From contig NZ_JAPEPW010000001.1 in the NCBI RefSeq assembly GCF_026339955.1, positions 3,436,501 through 3,500,500 of the forward strand: 64,000 bases of DNA, given 5' to 3'. The DNA comes from Streptomyces sp. NBC_01549. Lineage in GTDB: Bacteria > Actinomycetota > Actinomycetes > Streptomycetales > Streptomycetaceae. The notes beneath the pieces are model-generated. The model did not search any database. It was not told the origin of the DNA and saw nothing but the letters and a program-made list of their open reading frames with translations. The position numbers were made by a program, and so were the translations under genes. Positions 20,010 through 27,350 of this stretch are shown here, one piece after another (the first letter of the stretch is position 1; each line of letters opens with the position of its first letter).

Positions 20010-20026
20010 CCGCCCCCGCGGGGCGG
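20010..20026 (-). terminator. short hairpin between the protease and precursor A genes
   Basis: CCGCCCC at 20010-20016 pairs with GGGGCGG at 20020-20026 around a 3-nt loop. It lies just past the protease stop, so it may end or attenuate the Trypco2-protease transcript before precursor A, which would then have its own promoter in the following 90 bp. Confidence 0.4.
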
Positions 20027-20038
20027 CGCGATATCAGG

Positions 20039-21154
20039 TCAGCGGCTCTCATCGGCTCGGCGGTGGCGCCGGGACAACTCCACCGCTTCTTCGTCCATGC
20101 GGGCCACCCCGGCGGAGTCGCCCTCCACCAACCGTATCGCCTCCAGGAGTTGGTCCAAGGTCCCCGGATAGCGCAGGCAGGTCCGCAGGATCCCGAACAC
20201 GTCCGGTCTCAGTGCCGGCGTCCTTGGACTCATGGCCGCGACGGCCGGGTCGATGCCGGCCAGGACCAGGGCCAGGGTGGTGCGGTCGCTCACCGTGGGC
20301 AGTGCCGTCAACGCGCTCACCAGGCCGTCGAGTTCGCGCAGCGGCAGATCGTCGCGGAGCTCCGCCAGACTGACCGGGCCCGCGGCGGCGGTCCGTACGG
20401 GCGGGAAGCGGGGCAGCTCGGGAGCCGACGAGGGAAGGCCGGCGCACTCGTGCAGCAGGGTCAGTTCGGACCTGGTCAACAGCTCGTACCAGCGCTCCAC
20501 GCGGACGGCGGCGAGGCGGCCGAGGCCGTCCGTGCGGTGGTGCGCGCTGACCAGGCCGACGATCGCGTCGTCGTGCCAGACCGCCGCGCCCGACATGCCC
20601 TCCCAGGGCGACCGGTTCGGCTCGGCGTCCGACTCGGGCGCCGTGACGGCGAGTTCGAGCGTGCCCTCGCGGCGGTTGGACAGCACCGAGGTCCTGCCCG
20701 TCGCGTGGCAGGAGTCGCGGTACTGGGACGGCGAGCCGTCGTCGAGCCGGCGCATCCGGTCCTCGCGCAGTTTGAACCGGGGGAAGCCCATGGCGCTGCA
20801 CGGCAGCACGAGGTCCGCGTCGGCCAGGGCCCCGTACGAGGGGGCTTCGGTCGCCCTCGCGTGGACGCCTCGCGGCGCGGGTCCGTCGAGCTCCAGGAGC
20901 GCCACGTCGGCGGTGTCGGAGGCCAGTACCACCCGGGCGGCCACGGTCCACTCGTCGGAGAGGTCGGCCTCGAACCGTACTTCGGTGGTTCCTGGTCCCG
21001 CGTCACGGACGACATGAGCGGCGGTGAGTACCCACCAGGGACCCACCCGATAGCCGGAACCGCGCCGCCCGGGGCCCCGCCCCGCGGGCGGTCGCACCAT
21101 CACCTCCGCCACTCGGACCGGATCCAGTCCGCGGCGCGGTTCCCGTTCCGCCAC
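20039..21154 (-). CDS. trypsin-like serine protease with C-terminal effector-associated domain
   Basis: This 371-residue protein with a GTG start lies 3 nt after the stop of the Trypco2 gene. The chymotrypsin-fold triad is complete: H47 in VLTAAHVV, D83 in SDTADVALLEL, S188 in WEGMSGAAVW. There is no signal peptide, so it acts in the cytoplasm. Residues about 262-360 (SLAELRDDLPLRELDGLVSAL, then RPDVFGILRTCLRYPGTLDQLLEAIRLVEG) are a helical effector-associated domain of the EAD2 type, which recruits effectors to partner NTPases by homotypic contact; a similar module starts the VMAP-like protein at 12130. It is inferred to be the proteolytic effector or the precursor-processing protease of this locus. 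Confidence 0.82.
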   Translation of the reverse strand: MAEREPRRGLDPVRVAEVMVRPPAGRGPGRRGSGYRVGPWWVLTAAHVVRDAGPGTTEVRFEADLSDEWTVAARVVLASDTADVALLELDGPAPRGVHARATEAPSYGALADADLVLPCSAMGFPRFKLREDRMRRLDDGSPSQYRDSCHATGRTSVLSNRREGTLELAVTAPESDAEPNRSPWEGMSGAAVWHDDAIVGLVSAHHRTDGLGRLAAVRVERWYELLTRSELTLLHECAGLPSSAPELPRFPPVRTAAAGPVSLAELRDDLPLRELDGLVSALTALPTVSDRTTLALVLAGIDPAVAAMSPRTPALRPDVFGILRTCLRYPGTLDQLLEAIRLVEGDSAGVARMDEEAVELSRRHRRADESR

Positions 21155-21157
21155 GGC

Positions 21158-21460
21158 TCAGCGCTCTCGTTCGGCCTCGGTCCCGCTCACCCAGGGGGCC
21201 CGTCCGCCGCCGCTGTGGGTGCGCGGGTCGAGCGTCAGCTTCACCCGGTGCGTGACGCTGTCCGCCACTCGTCCGTCCGCGCCCGCCTCGACCACCCAGA
21301 AGCGGATCTTGCCGCCCGCCGTCGCCGACCGCTCCACGACCACGGCCGCCTCCAGCTCCACCGGACCCACCTCGAAGTACAGATCCTCCCCCTGTGCGGC
21401 CGTCCGGGCCGCGGTCAGTTCCCTGCGCAACTCCTCGATCAGTTCAGCGAGTTCAATCAC
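21158..21460 (-). CDS. trypsin-co-occurring domain protein (Trypco2)
   Basis: This 100-residue protein has a GTG start at 21460. It opens with an amphipathic helix (ELAELIEELRRELTAAR), then a beta sandwich: LYFEVGPVELEAAVVVER, IRFWVVEAGADG and the conserved HRVKLTLDP. This is the Trypco2 layout, a small domain encoded next to trypsin-like proteases in conflict-system loci. It is the first gene of a minus-strand operon with the protease. It probably binds or regulates the protease; no catalytic residues are visible. Confidence 0.8.
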   Translation of the reverse strand: MIELAELIEELRRELTAARTAAQGEDLYFEVGPVELEAAVVVERSATAGGKIRFWVVEAGADGRVADSVTHRVKLTLDPRTHSGGGRAPWVSGTEAERER

Positions 21461-21592
21461 ACCCGCTCTCTACCCGCACCGCCCGTGCTCCCACCGCCCT
21501 TCCGTCACTCGATCCGGGTCGATTCCGTGCTGTGGCCCTGCGTGACGGGGGCGATGCGCTAAAGTCCGTAAGTGGCCCGAAGTAGCCGAAAA

Positions 21593-21614
21593 GGCAATAT
21601 TCTTTGAATATGCC
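21593..21614. promoter_or_regulatory. AT-rich inverted repeat in the divergent promoter region
   Basis: GGCAATATTC (21593-21602) and GAATATGCC (21606-21614) form an inverted repeat with one base missing on the right. A second AT-rich motif, CATATTTGGGATATG, follows at 21614-21628. The 211-bp gap separates the Trypco2-protease operon from precursor B, so one operator here could control both directions. Confidence 0.5.
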
Positions 21615-21671
21615 ATATTTGGGATATGCAGGGCCTGAACGCATCACCTTCACTCTCACAGGGGCGCTGCC

Positions 21672-21842
21672 ATGGAAAAGTCCGGAGTCGAGTCCGAGCT
21701 GATCGACCTCAGCGACATTCCGCTGGACGCGTGGCCCTGTCTGGATCTGCCTTCCGCGCAGACCTCCATGCTTCGACTGCTCAGCCGTATCGACGATCCC
21801 GCGAGCAGCCTCGGCGGTTACCAGCCGCAGCGTGACGCGTAG
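21672..21842 (+). CDS. FxsA-like RiPP precursor peptide B
   Basis: A 56-residue peptide read directly from the sequence: ATG at 21672, stop TAG at 21840-21842. The leader is MEKSGVESELIDLSDIPLDAW and the end is DDPASSLGGYQPQRDA. It aligns with precursor A across its length (VES.L.DL, RID.P..S, aromatic-x-Pro). The HExxH gene follows at once. It has no FxSxx tail. A single Cys (WPCLDL) is in the leader half. Confidence 0.72.
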   Translation: MEKSGVESELIDLSDIPLDAWPCLDLPSAQTSMLRLLSRIDDPASSLGGYQPQRDA

Positions 21843-21900
21843 CGGCACGACGAGCACCGCACCGCCGCACCCTCCCCAGCAGCAACGAACAGGCCTTTCC

Positions 21901-23646
21901 ATGCACCAGACGGCCCGACCCCACGCCCTGTCACATGTCCTGCCGTCGCAGTCGTTCGAGGAGCTGCTGGGCGGTGGGGGCGGCCCCGCGACGGTGGACA
22001 GCCTGCGCGTGAGCGAGTGGAGCTGGCGGCTGCTCGTCGTCCGGGCGTTGCTGGACTCGGCCGCGACGGCACCGGCCGGCCCCCTGCCCCCCTTGGCGGA
22101 CGGCTGGACGTTGCTGTCGCGCGCCTGGGCCGTGTCCAAGGAGGCGGTGGAAGGCCTGCTGGCGTATCCGGCCGTGGGCGTGTGGGCGGCACACACACTG
22201 CGCCGGCTGCGCGGAACCGCCCAGGACGACGCACCCCTCTGGACGGACACCGGGCACCTCCACGCGATCGCCGCGGCCGCGGCCGTCCGCGTCGGCCTGG
22301 AGTTCCACACCGACGTCCCGGTCCGTCACGGCTGGGTGGTCCTGCCCGCGCTCGGGGCGATGCGGGTGCCCGGCCGGGCGGACTGGGACGTGGCCGAGGT
22401 CTCCGCCTGCGCGGGATCCGTGCGGATCGCCGGGCACCGGCTCGGGGGGCCGGACTGGCACGCGCTGACCGAGCTGCGCGCCGACGGCTGCACTCTGCTC
22501 CTGGACGACACCGACCCCTACCGCGACCTGCGTAAACCGGCCACGGTGGAACCGGTCGGCTCCGCCGCCGAGTGGCAGGAACTGTTCGCCCCCGCCTGGG
22601 ACATCCTGCGGCGCACCGACACCGAGGTGGCCGGGGCGCTGGCGGGCGGGATGGTGTCGGTGGTGCCCCGGCCGCGCACCGAGAGGTTCCGGCCGCACAG
22701 CGCGTCCTCGGGCGACGCCTTCGGTACCGCCCTGGCATCGGCCCCGGACGACGCCGAGCAGTTCGCGTCGACGTTGGTGCACGAGTTCCAGCACAACAAG
22801 CTCAGTGCGTTCATGCACCTGTTCACCCTGTACGACGACCAGGGCACCCGCCTGCACTACGCCCCTTGGCGCGACGACCCCCGGCCCCTGGGCGGCCTGC
22901 TCCAGGGCGTGTACGCCTTCTTCGGCGTCACCGCGTTCTGGCGGCGGCGCGGCCATGCCCTCGGGCAGTTCGAGTTCGCGCTGTGGCGGAGCCAGACCGC
23001 GTACGCGCTGCGCGCCGTCGGCTCGGCGGACGGGCTCAACGACCTGGGGCGGCGGCTGGTGGCCGAGCTGACGCGGCGCATCGAGCCCTGGCTGGACGAA
23101 CCGGTCGACGCGCGGGTCCGGGCCGCCGCCGCTCTGGCGGTCGCCGACCACCGTGCCACCTGGCGCGCCTACCATCTGCGGCCCGCGCAGGGGACCGTCC
23201 ACGCCCACGCGGCGGCCTGGGCCGACGGAAGCCCGCTGCCCAGGGCGACGGACGAGGCCGAGTCCGTGCCCGTGCCCGTCCCGGGCAGTCCGGCGCGCGG
23301 CATCGACACCCGGGCGGTGCTGCTGCGATGGCTGCTGGCGGACCCGGAGGGCTTCGCGGCGCTGCGGGACGACCCCGGCGCGGTGGTCGCCGGCGCGCGT
23401 CCCGAGGACATCGCCCTGGTGGAGGGCCGCACCGTCGAGGCCCTGGGCGCGTTCCGCGCACGTATCGACCGCGGCGAGGGCGACCCCGAGACCTGGGTGG
23501 GGCTCGGCCTTGCGGCACGGGCCGCCGAAGACCCGGCCGGAGACGGCCTGCTGGCCCGCCCGGAACTGGCGATGGCCCTGCACACCGAACTGGACGGACG
23601 GGCCGGTCCGCTGGAACTGGGACGTGCCCTCGCGGACCGCACCTGA
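21901..23646 (+). CDS. HExxH-motif putative peptide beta-hydroxylase, copy 2
   Basis: A 581-residue protein if ATG 21901 is used; a GTG at 21832 would overlap the precursor stop, but homology with copy 1 begins just after 21901 (LSHVLPSQSFEELL). HEFQH is at 294-298, flanked by ERFRPHSASSGDAFG and YAPWRDDPRPLGGLLQGVYAF, the same signature as copy 1. It is predicted to be an iron/alpha-ketoglutarate enzyme acting on the peptide encoded 58 bp upstream. Unlike copy 1 it has no TTA codon. No Shine-Dalgarno is obvious before either start. Confidence 0.82.
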   Translation: MHQTARPHALSHVLPSQSFEELLGGGGGPATVDSLRVSEWSWRLLVVRALLDSAATAPAGPLPPLADGWTLLSRAWAVSKEAVEGLLAYPAVGVWAAHTLRRLRGTAQDDAPLWTDTGHLHAIAAAAAVRVGLEFHTDVPVRHGWVVLPALGAMRVPGRADWDVAEVSACAGSVRIAGHRLGGPDWHALTELRADGCTLLLDDTDPYRDLRKPATVEPVGSAAEWQELFAPAWDILRRTDTEVAGALAGGMVSVVPRPRTERFRPHSASSGDAFGTALASAPDDAEQFASTLVHEFQHNKLSAFMHLFTLYDDQGTRLHYAPWRDDPRPLGGLLQGVYAFFGVTAFWRRRGHALGQFEFALWRSQTAYALRAVGSADGLNDLGRRLVAELTRRIEPWLDEPVDARVRAAAALAVADHRATWRAYHLRPAQGTVHAHAAAWADGSPLPRATDEAESVPVPVPGSPARGIDTRAVLLRWLLADPEGFAALRDDPGAVVAGARPEDIALVEGRTVEALGAFRARIDRGEGDPETWVGLGLAARAAEDPAGDGLLARPELAMALHTELDGRAGPLELGRALADRT

Positions 23647-23698
23647 TCCGAGGGGCGGCCCCTGGGTCCAGCGCGGGGCGCCCCGCGGGGCAAGGCCT

Positions 23699-24782
23699 TC
23701 AGGCCCCGCGCGAAGTGCCCCGCAGTCGGCGCGCGATCTCCAGCTGGACCGCCTCCAGCGGGCGGCCGTCCTCGATTTCCCACAGAGTGTTCTGTAGGAC
23801 ACGACCGAGGGTCCAGGCACGGGCCCGCTCGCGATCCAGGCCCATGACGTCGGTCATCGCGTCGAAGCGCCAGCGGATCTCGGCGGGCTCGAAGCGGTTG
23901 CCGAGCGCCGGGCAGAGGTCGAAGCCGGGGTCGCCCGCGAGCGGCTTGGGGTCGATGGCGACCCAGGGCCCGCGGTCGGCGGAGCGGGCGTCCCCGTCCA
24001 TGGAGGCCATGGAGGCCATGGAGGCCATGGAGGCCATGGAGGCCACGGAGGCCACGGAAGCCATGGAAGCCATGGAGGCGCTGGAGGCCACGGAGGTTCT
24101 GGAGGTCATCGAGGTTCTGAAGGCCCCGCAGGTCCTGGAGGACGTTGTCGTAATGGAGGTCCCAGTGGAGGAGACGGTCACCCGGCTCGGTCGCCACCTC
24201 GCGCACCGCCGCCGCGCAGTCCTCGATGAGACGACGCCCGGCCGAGTCCGCGATCCGCTTCAGAGCCCCCGGCACCCGCTCCAGCATGGCCTCCGCGATG
24301 TCCCCGAGCCGCCGCATCCCCTCCGGCGCCGGCACGGCCGTCAGCCGGGCCAGCAGCCGCGCGACGACCAGGGCGGCCTCGCGCGTGTCGGGGAGGTGCG
24401 TCAACATGCGGGTGTGGTCGAGCCGTTCGAGCAGCAGGGTGCAGGTGGCCTCGTCGTGGTCGAGGAGGCGTACGGCCGCGCCGCCGTCCCAGACGCGCAG
24501 GGCGGCCGGTTCACCCGCGCTCTCCTTGTCCAGGAGCTGCAGCTTGAGCACGGCCGGGGTGCCGTCGGCCCGCAGCACCGGCAGGACCAGCGCCGTGACC
24601 CCGTGCATGGCGGGGCCGTCGAGGCGCAGCTCCCAGCGCTCCAGGAAGCGTGCGGCCCGCTCCGGCAGCCCCGCGACGAAGGCGCGCCCCGCCGCTCCGT
24701 TGTACTTGGCTTGCGAGGCGGCCAGTCCCACCGGAACGTCGATCACAGGGCCGAGCCTATGCGCGACGGCGAAGCGCCTCAT
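23699..24782 (-). pseudogene. frameshifted aminoglycoside/hydroxyurea-type phosphotransferase
   Basis: From ATG 24782 (or GTG 24746, giving the usual VIDVPVGLAASQAKYNG) one frame encodes the N-lobe and the catalytic loop LLHWDLHYDNVL of an APH(6)/hydroxyurea-kinase-like enzyme. A 16-copy tripeptide repeat then follows and the frame is lost. The expected C-lobe, WVAIDPKPLAGDPGFDLCPAL to the TGA at 23699, continues in another frame, offset by one base. All catalytic motifs survive but are split across two frames, so the gene is a pseudogene, a recent slippage product or a sequencing error. If rejoined it is a roughly 360-residue antibiotic-kinase-like protein. Both candidate starts abut the divergent gene at 24781. 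Confidence 0.75.
23999..24142. repeat. 16 x 9-bp minisatellite inside the phosphotransferase gene
   Basis: Sixteen tandem units of 9 bp, consensus CATGGAGGC on the plus strand. The five units at 23999-24043 are identical and copies become more degenerate toward 24142. On the minus strand they encode a Leu-x-Gly tripeptide repeat (LHG, LRG, LQN). Unit length is a multiple of three, so copy changes keep frame. Confidence 0.9.
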
Positions 24783-25434
24783 GCGTGTTGACCAGGTCCT
24801 GAACCGAGCCGGGAGCTACATACGCAGCGCCCCCGGCACCTACGTATGGCTGGCGATCCTCTTCGTCACGACCGTGGCTCTGCACCACATGTCCCCGGAT
24901 TTCGAAGAGGACTTCCTGCGTCAGCGGTCCACCAACATCCATGAGCTGTCGGACAACCCCGTGCGGGTGCTGATCACCAGTGCGATGTGGATCGACGGCG
25001 GTTTCTGGCTGCCGTACGTCGCCCTCTTCACCGTTTTCCACTCCCAGGCGGAGCGCTGGCTGGGCACCCTGCGCTGGCTCGCGGTCGCGGTGGCCGCGCA
25101 CGTCATGGCGACGCTGATCAGCGAGGGGGCGCTGCTGGGCGCGATCCGGCGCGGGGCGGCACCCCACTCGGCGGTCGACACCCTGGACATCGGGGTGAGC
25201 TACGCGCTGGCGGGCGTCATGGGGGTCCTCACGTACCGTGTCGCGGCGCCGTGGCGGTACCTCTATCTGGGGGTGATCCTCGTCGTCTACGGCCTGCCGC
25301 TGCTCACCAGCCGCGCCTTCACCGATGTCGGACATTTCATATCGATCCTGGTGGGTCTTGGCTGCTATCCGCTGGTCAGGGGCCGCGGAAAAGCATGGAA
25401 TCCGAAGGAGACACTGGCTGCCCTCAGGGGTTAA
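24781..25434 (+). CDS. rhomboid-like integral membrane protein
   Basis: A 217-residue protein with about six hydrophobic segments: TYVWLAILFVTTVALHHM, FWLPYVALFTVFHSQAE, LRWLAVAVAAHVMATLISE, IGVSYALAGVMGVLTY, YLYLGVILVVYGLPLL and FISILVGLGCYPLV. The order HHMS, H in FHSQ, and GVSYALAG recall the rhomboid fold. The GxSx element is GVSYA; a matching catalytic His (VGHFISI) is present in the last segment. It may therefore be a serine intramembrane protease, although many Streptomyces members are called only rhomboid-like. Its ATG (24781-24783) overlaps the divergent kinase start by two bases. Function unproven. Confidence 0.72.
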   Translation: MRVDQVLNRAGSYIRSAPGTYVWLAILFVTTVALHHMSPDFEEDFLRQRSTNIHELSDNPVRVLITSAMWIDGGFWLPYVALFTVFHSQAERWLGTLRWLAVAVAAHVMATLISEGALLGAIRRGAAPHSAVDTLDIGVSYALAGVMGVLTYRVAAPWRYLYLGVILVVYGLPLLTSRAFTDVGHFISILVGLGCYPLVRGRGKAWNPKETLAALRG

Positions 25435-25444
25435 CGTCCCGCCC

Positions 25445-26854
25445 ATGAGCAGTGGCACAGGAAGCGGCACGGTCAACGGCGGCATCTCCTTCTGGTACGC
25501 GGACGACGGTCTGCCCGAGCCCCGCGAGCCCCTGTCGGGCGACGCGACCGCCGACGTCGTGATCGTCGGCGGCGGCTACACGGGCCTGTGGACCGCGTAC
25601 TACCTCAAGAAGGCGGCCCCCTTCCTGCGCGTCACCGTCCTGGAGCAGAAGTTCTGCGGATACGGCGCCTCGGGGCGCAACGGCGGCTGGCTCTACAACG
25701 GCATCGCGGGCCGCGACCGGTACGCCAAGCTGCACGGCCACGAGGCGGCGGTCCGTCTCCAGAAGGCGATGAACGAGACGGTCGACGAGGTCGTCCGGGT
25801 CGCCGCCGAGGAGGGTATCGAGGCGGACGTCCACCAGGGCGGTGTCCTCGAGGTGGCGTACACACCCGCCCAGCTGGCCCGCCTGAAGGCCTTCCACGAG
25901 CACGAGCTGTCGTACGGCGAGAAGGACCGCGAGCTCTACGGCGCGCGGGAGACCGTCGAGCGCGTCCGGGTCGCGGACGCGGTCGGCTCGGCCTGGACCC
26001 CGCACGGGGCGCGTCTGCACCCGGTGAAGCTCGTCAAGGGGCTGGCGGCGGCCGCCGAGGCGCTGGGCGTCACGATCCACGAGAAGACGCCGGTCACGGA
26101 GATCCGCCCGAAGCACGCGGTCACGCCGTACGGCACCGTCCGCGCCCCCTACGTGCTGCGCTGCACGGAGGGCTTCACGGCTTCCCTGAAGGGGCAGAAG
26201 CGCACCTGGCTGCCCATGAACTCCTCCATGATCGCGACCGAGCGGCTGACCCCCGAACAGTGGGCGACGATCGGCTGGGAGGGCCGCGAGACGCTCGGCG
26301 ACATGGCGCACGCCTACATGTACGCCCAGCGCACCGCCGACGACCGCATCGCGCTCGGCGGCCGGGGCGTCCCGTACCGCTTCGGCTCGCGCACCGACAA
26401 CGACGGCCGCACCCAGCAGGCGACCATCGAGGCCCTGCACGAGATCCTGGTGCGCTTCTTCCCCTCGCTGGCCGGTGTACGGGTGGCGCACGCCTGGTCG
26501 GGTGTCCTCGGCGTCCCCCGCGACTGGTGCGCCACTGTCACCCTGGACCGCTCCACGGGCCTCGGCTGGGCGGGCGGCTACGTCGGTTCCGGCGTCGCGA
26601 CGACGAATCTCGCGGCACGCACCCTACGGGACCTGATCCAGCAGGACTCGGGCCAGGCGGGTCCGACCGACCTGACGGCTCTCCCGTGGGTCGACCACAA
26701 GGTCCGCAAGTGGGAGCCGGAGCCGTTTCGCTGGCTGGGCGTGCAGGGCATGTACGCCACCTACCGCACGGCCGACCGTCGTGAACTCACCACGCACAGT
26801 GCGCGGTCCTCGAGGCTCGCACAGATGGCGGACCGGGTGGCGGGCCGCCACTGA
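25445..26854 (+). CDS. FAD-dependent amine/amino-acid oxidoreductase (DAO family)
   Basis: The 469-residue protein has the dinucleotide-binding motif VVIVGGGYTGLWTAYYL at about 37-53. GYGASGRNGGWLYNG is the DAO/gamma-glutamylputrescine-oxidase-like substrate-side motif, and the C-terminal FAD loop is GLGWAGGYVGSGVATTNLA. It should oxidise an amine or amino acid with oxygen as acceptor, making H2O2; the substrate cannot be inferred. ATG at 25445 lies 11 bp after the rhomboid-like gene stop, so the two may be cotranscribed. Length is normal for the family. Confidence 0.85.
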   Translation: MSSGTGSGTVNGGISFWYADDGLPEPREPLSGDATADVVIVGGGYTGLWTAYYLKKAAPFLRVTVLEQKFCGYGASGRNGGWLYNGIAGRDRYAKLHGHEAAVRLQKAMNETVDEVVRVAAEEGIEADVHQGGVLEVAYTPAQLARLKAFHEHELSYGEKDRELYGARETVERVRVADAVGSAWTPHGARLHPVKLVKGLAAAAEALGVTIHEKTPVTEIRPKHAVTPYGTVRAPYVLRCTEGFTASLKGQKRTWLPMNSSMIATERLTPEQWATIGWEGRETLGDMAHAYMYAQRTADDRIALGGRGVPYRFGSRTDNDGRTQQATIEALHEILVRFFPSLAGVRVAHAWSGVLGVPRDWCATVTLDRSTGLGWAGGYVGSGVATTNLAARTLRDLIQQDSGQAGPTDLTALPWVDHKVRKWEPEPFRWLGVQGMYATYRTADRRELTTHSARSSRLAQMADRVAGRH

Positions 26855-26876
26855 TCACGTGTGTGAAACTGCGCCC

Positions 26877-27350
26877 ATGATTCGTACCGCGACCCCCGAC
26901 GACATACCCGTCATCCACGCGATGGTCCGTGAACTGGCCGAGTACGAGAAGGTGCCGGACGAGGCGAAGGCCTCCCGGCAGCAGCTGCACGAGGCGCTGT
27001 TCGGGGAGCGGCCGGCCGCGTTCGCGCACATCGCGGAAGCGGCGGGGGAGCCCGTCGGGTTCGCGCTGTGGCTCCTGAACTTCTCGACCTGGCGCGGGGT
27101 GCACGGGATCTACCTGGAGGACCTGTACGTACGGCCCGAGGCGCGCGGCGGCGGGCACGGGAAGGCGCTGCTCACCGAGTTGGCGCGGATCTGCGTCGAA
27201 CGCGGGTACGAGCGTCTGGAGTGGTCGGTCCTGAACTGGAACCGGCCGTCCATCGACTTCTACGAGGCGTTGGGCGCGCGTCCGCAGGACGAGTGGACGG
27301 TGTACCGACTGACGGACGGGGCGCTGCGGGAGCTGGGCTCAGGGGACTGA
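26877..27350 (+). CDS. GNAT-family N-acetyltransferase
   Basis: 157 residues with the GNAT fold: MIRTATPDDIPVIHAMVREL opens the first strand and helix, LEDLYVRPEARGGGHGKALLTEL is motif A (acetyl-CoA pyrophosphate loop R-G-G-G-H-G-K), and LEWSVLNWNRPSIDFYEALGARP is motif B. It is of the spermidine/diamine acetyltransferase (SSAT-like) subfamily by sequence feel; the acceptor is unknown. The ATG at 26877 is 22 bp after the oxidoreductase stop, suggesting one operon. An amine oxidase next to an SSAT-like enzyme would suit polyamine metabolism, which is inference. It overlaps the convergent exporter gene by 12 bp. Confidence 0.85.
   Translation: MIRTATPDDIPVIHAMVRELAEYEKVPDEAKASRQQLHEALFGERPAAFAHIAEAAGEPVGFALWLLNFSTWRGVHGIYLEDLYVRPEARGGGHGKALLTELARICVERGYERLEWSVLNWNRPSIDFYEALGARPQDEWTVYRLTDGALRELGSGD

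Noticed and set aside
21832..21900. GTG 21832 as the start of HExxH copy 2
   Set aside because: It would overlap the precursor stop and add 23 residues not found in copy 1; ATG 21901 aligns better.
12130..23646. The accessory block as an integrated mobile element
   Set aside because: No integrase, transposase or second copy of the tRNA 3' end was found, so only an insertion hot spot can be proposed.
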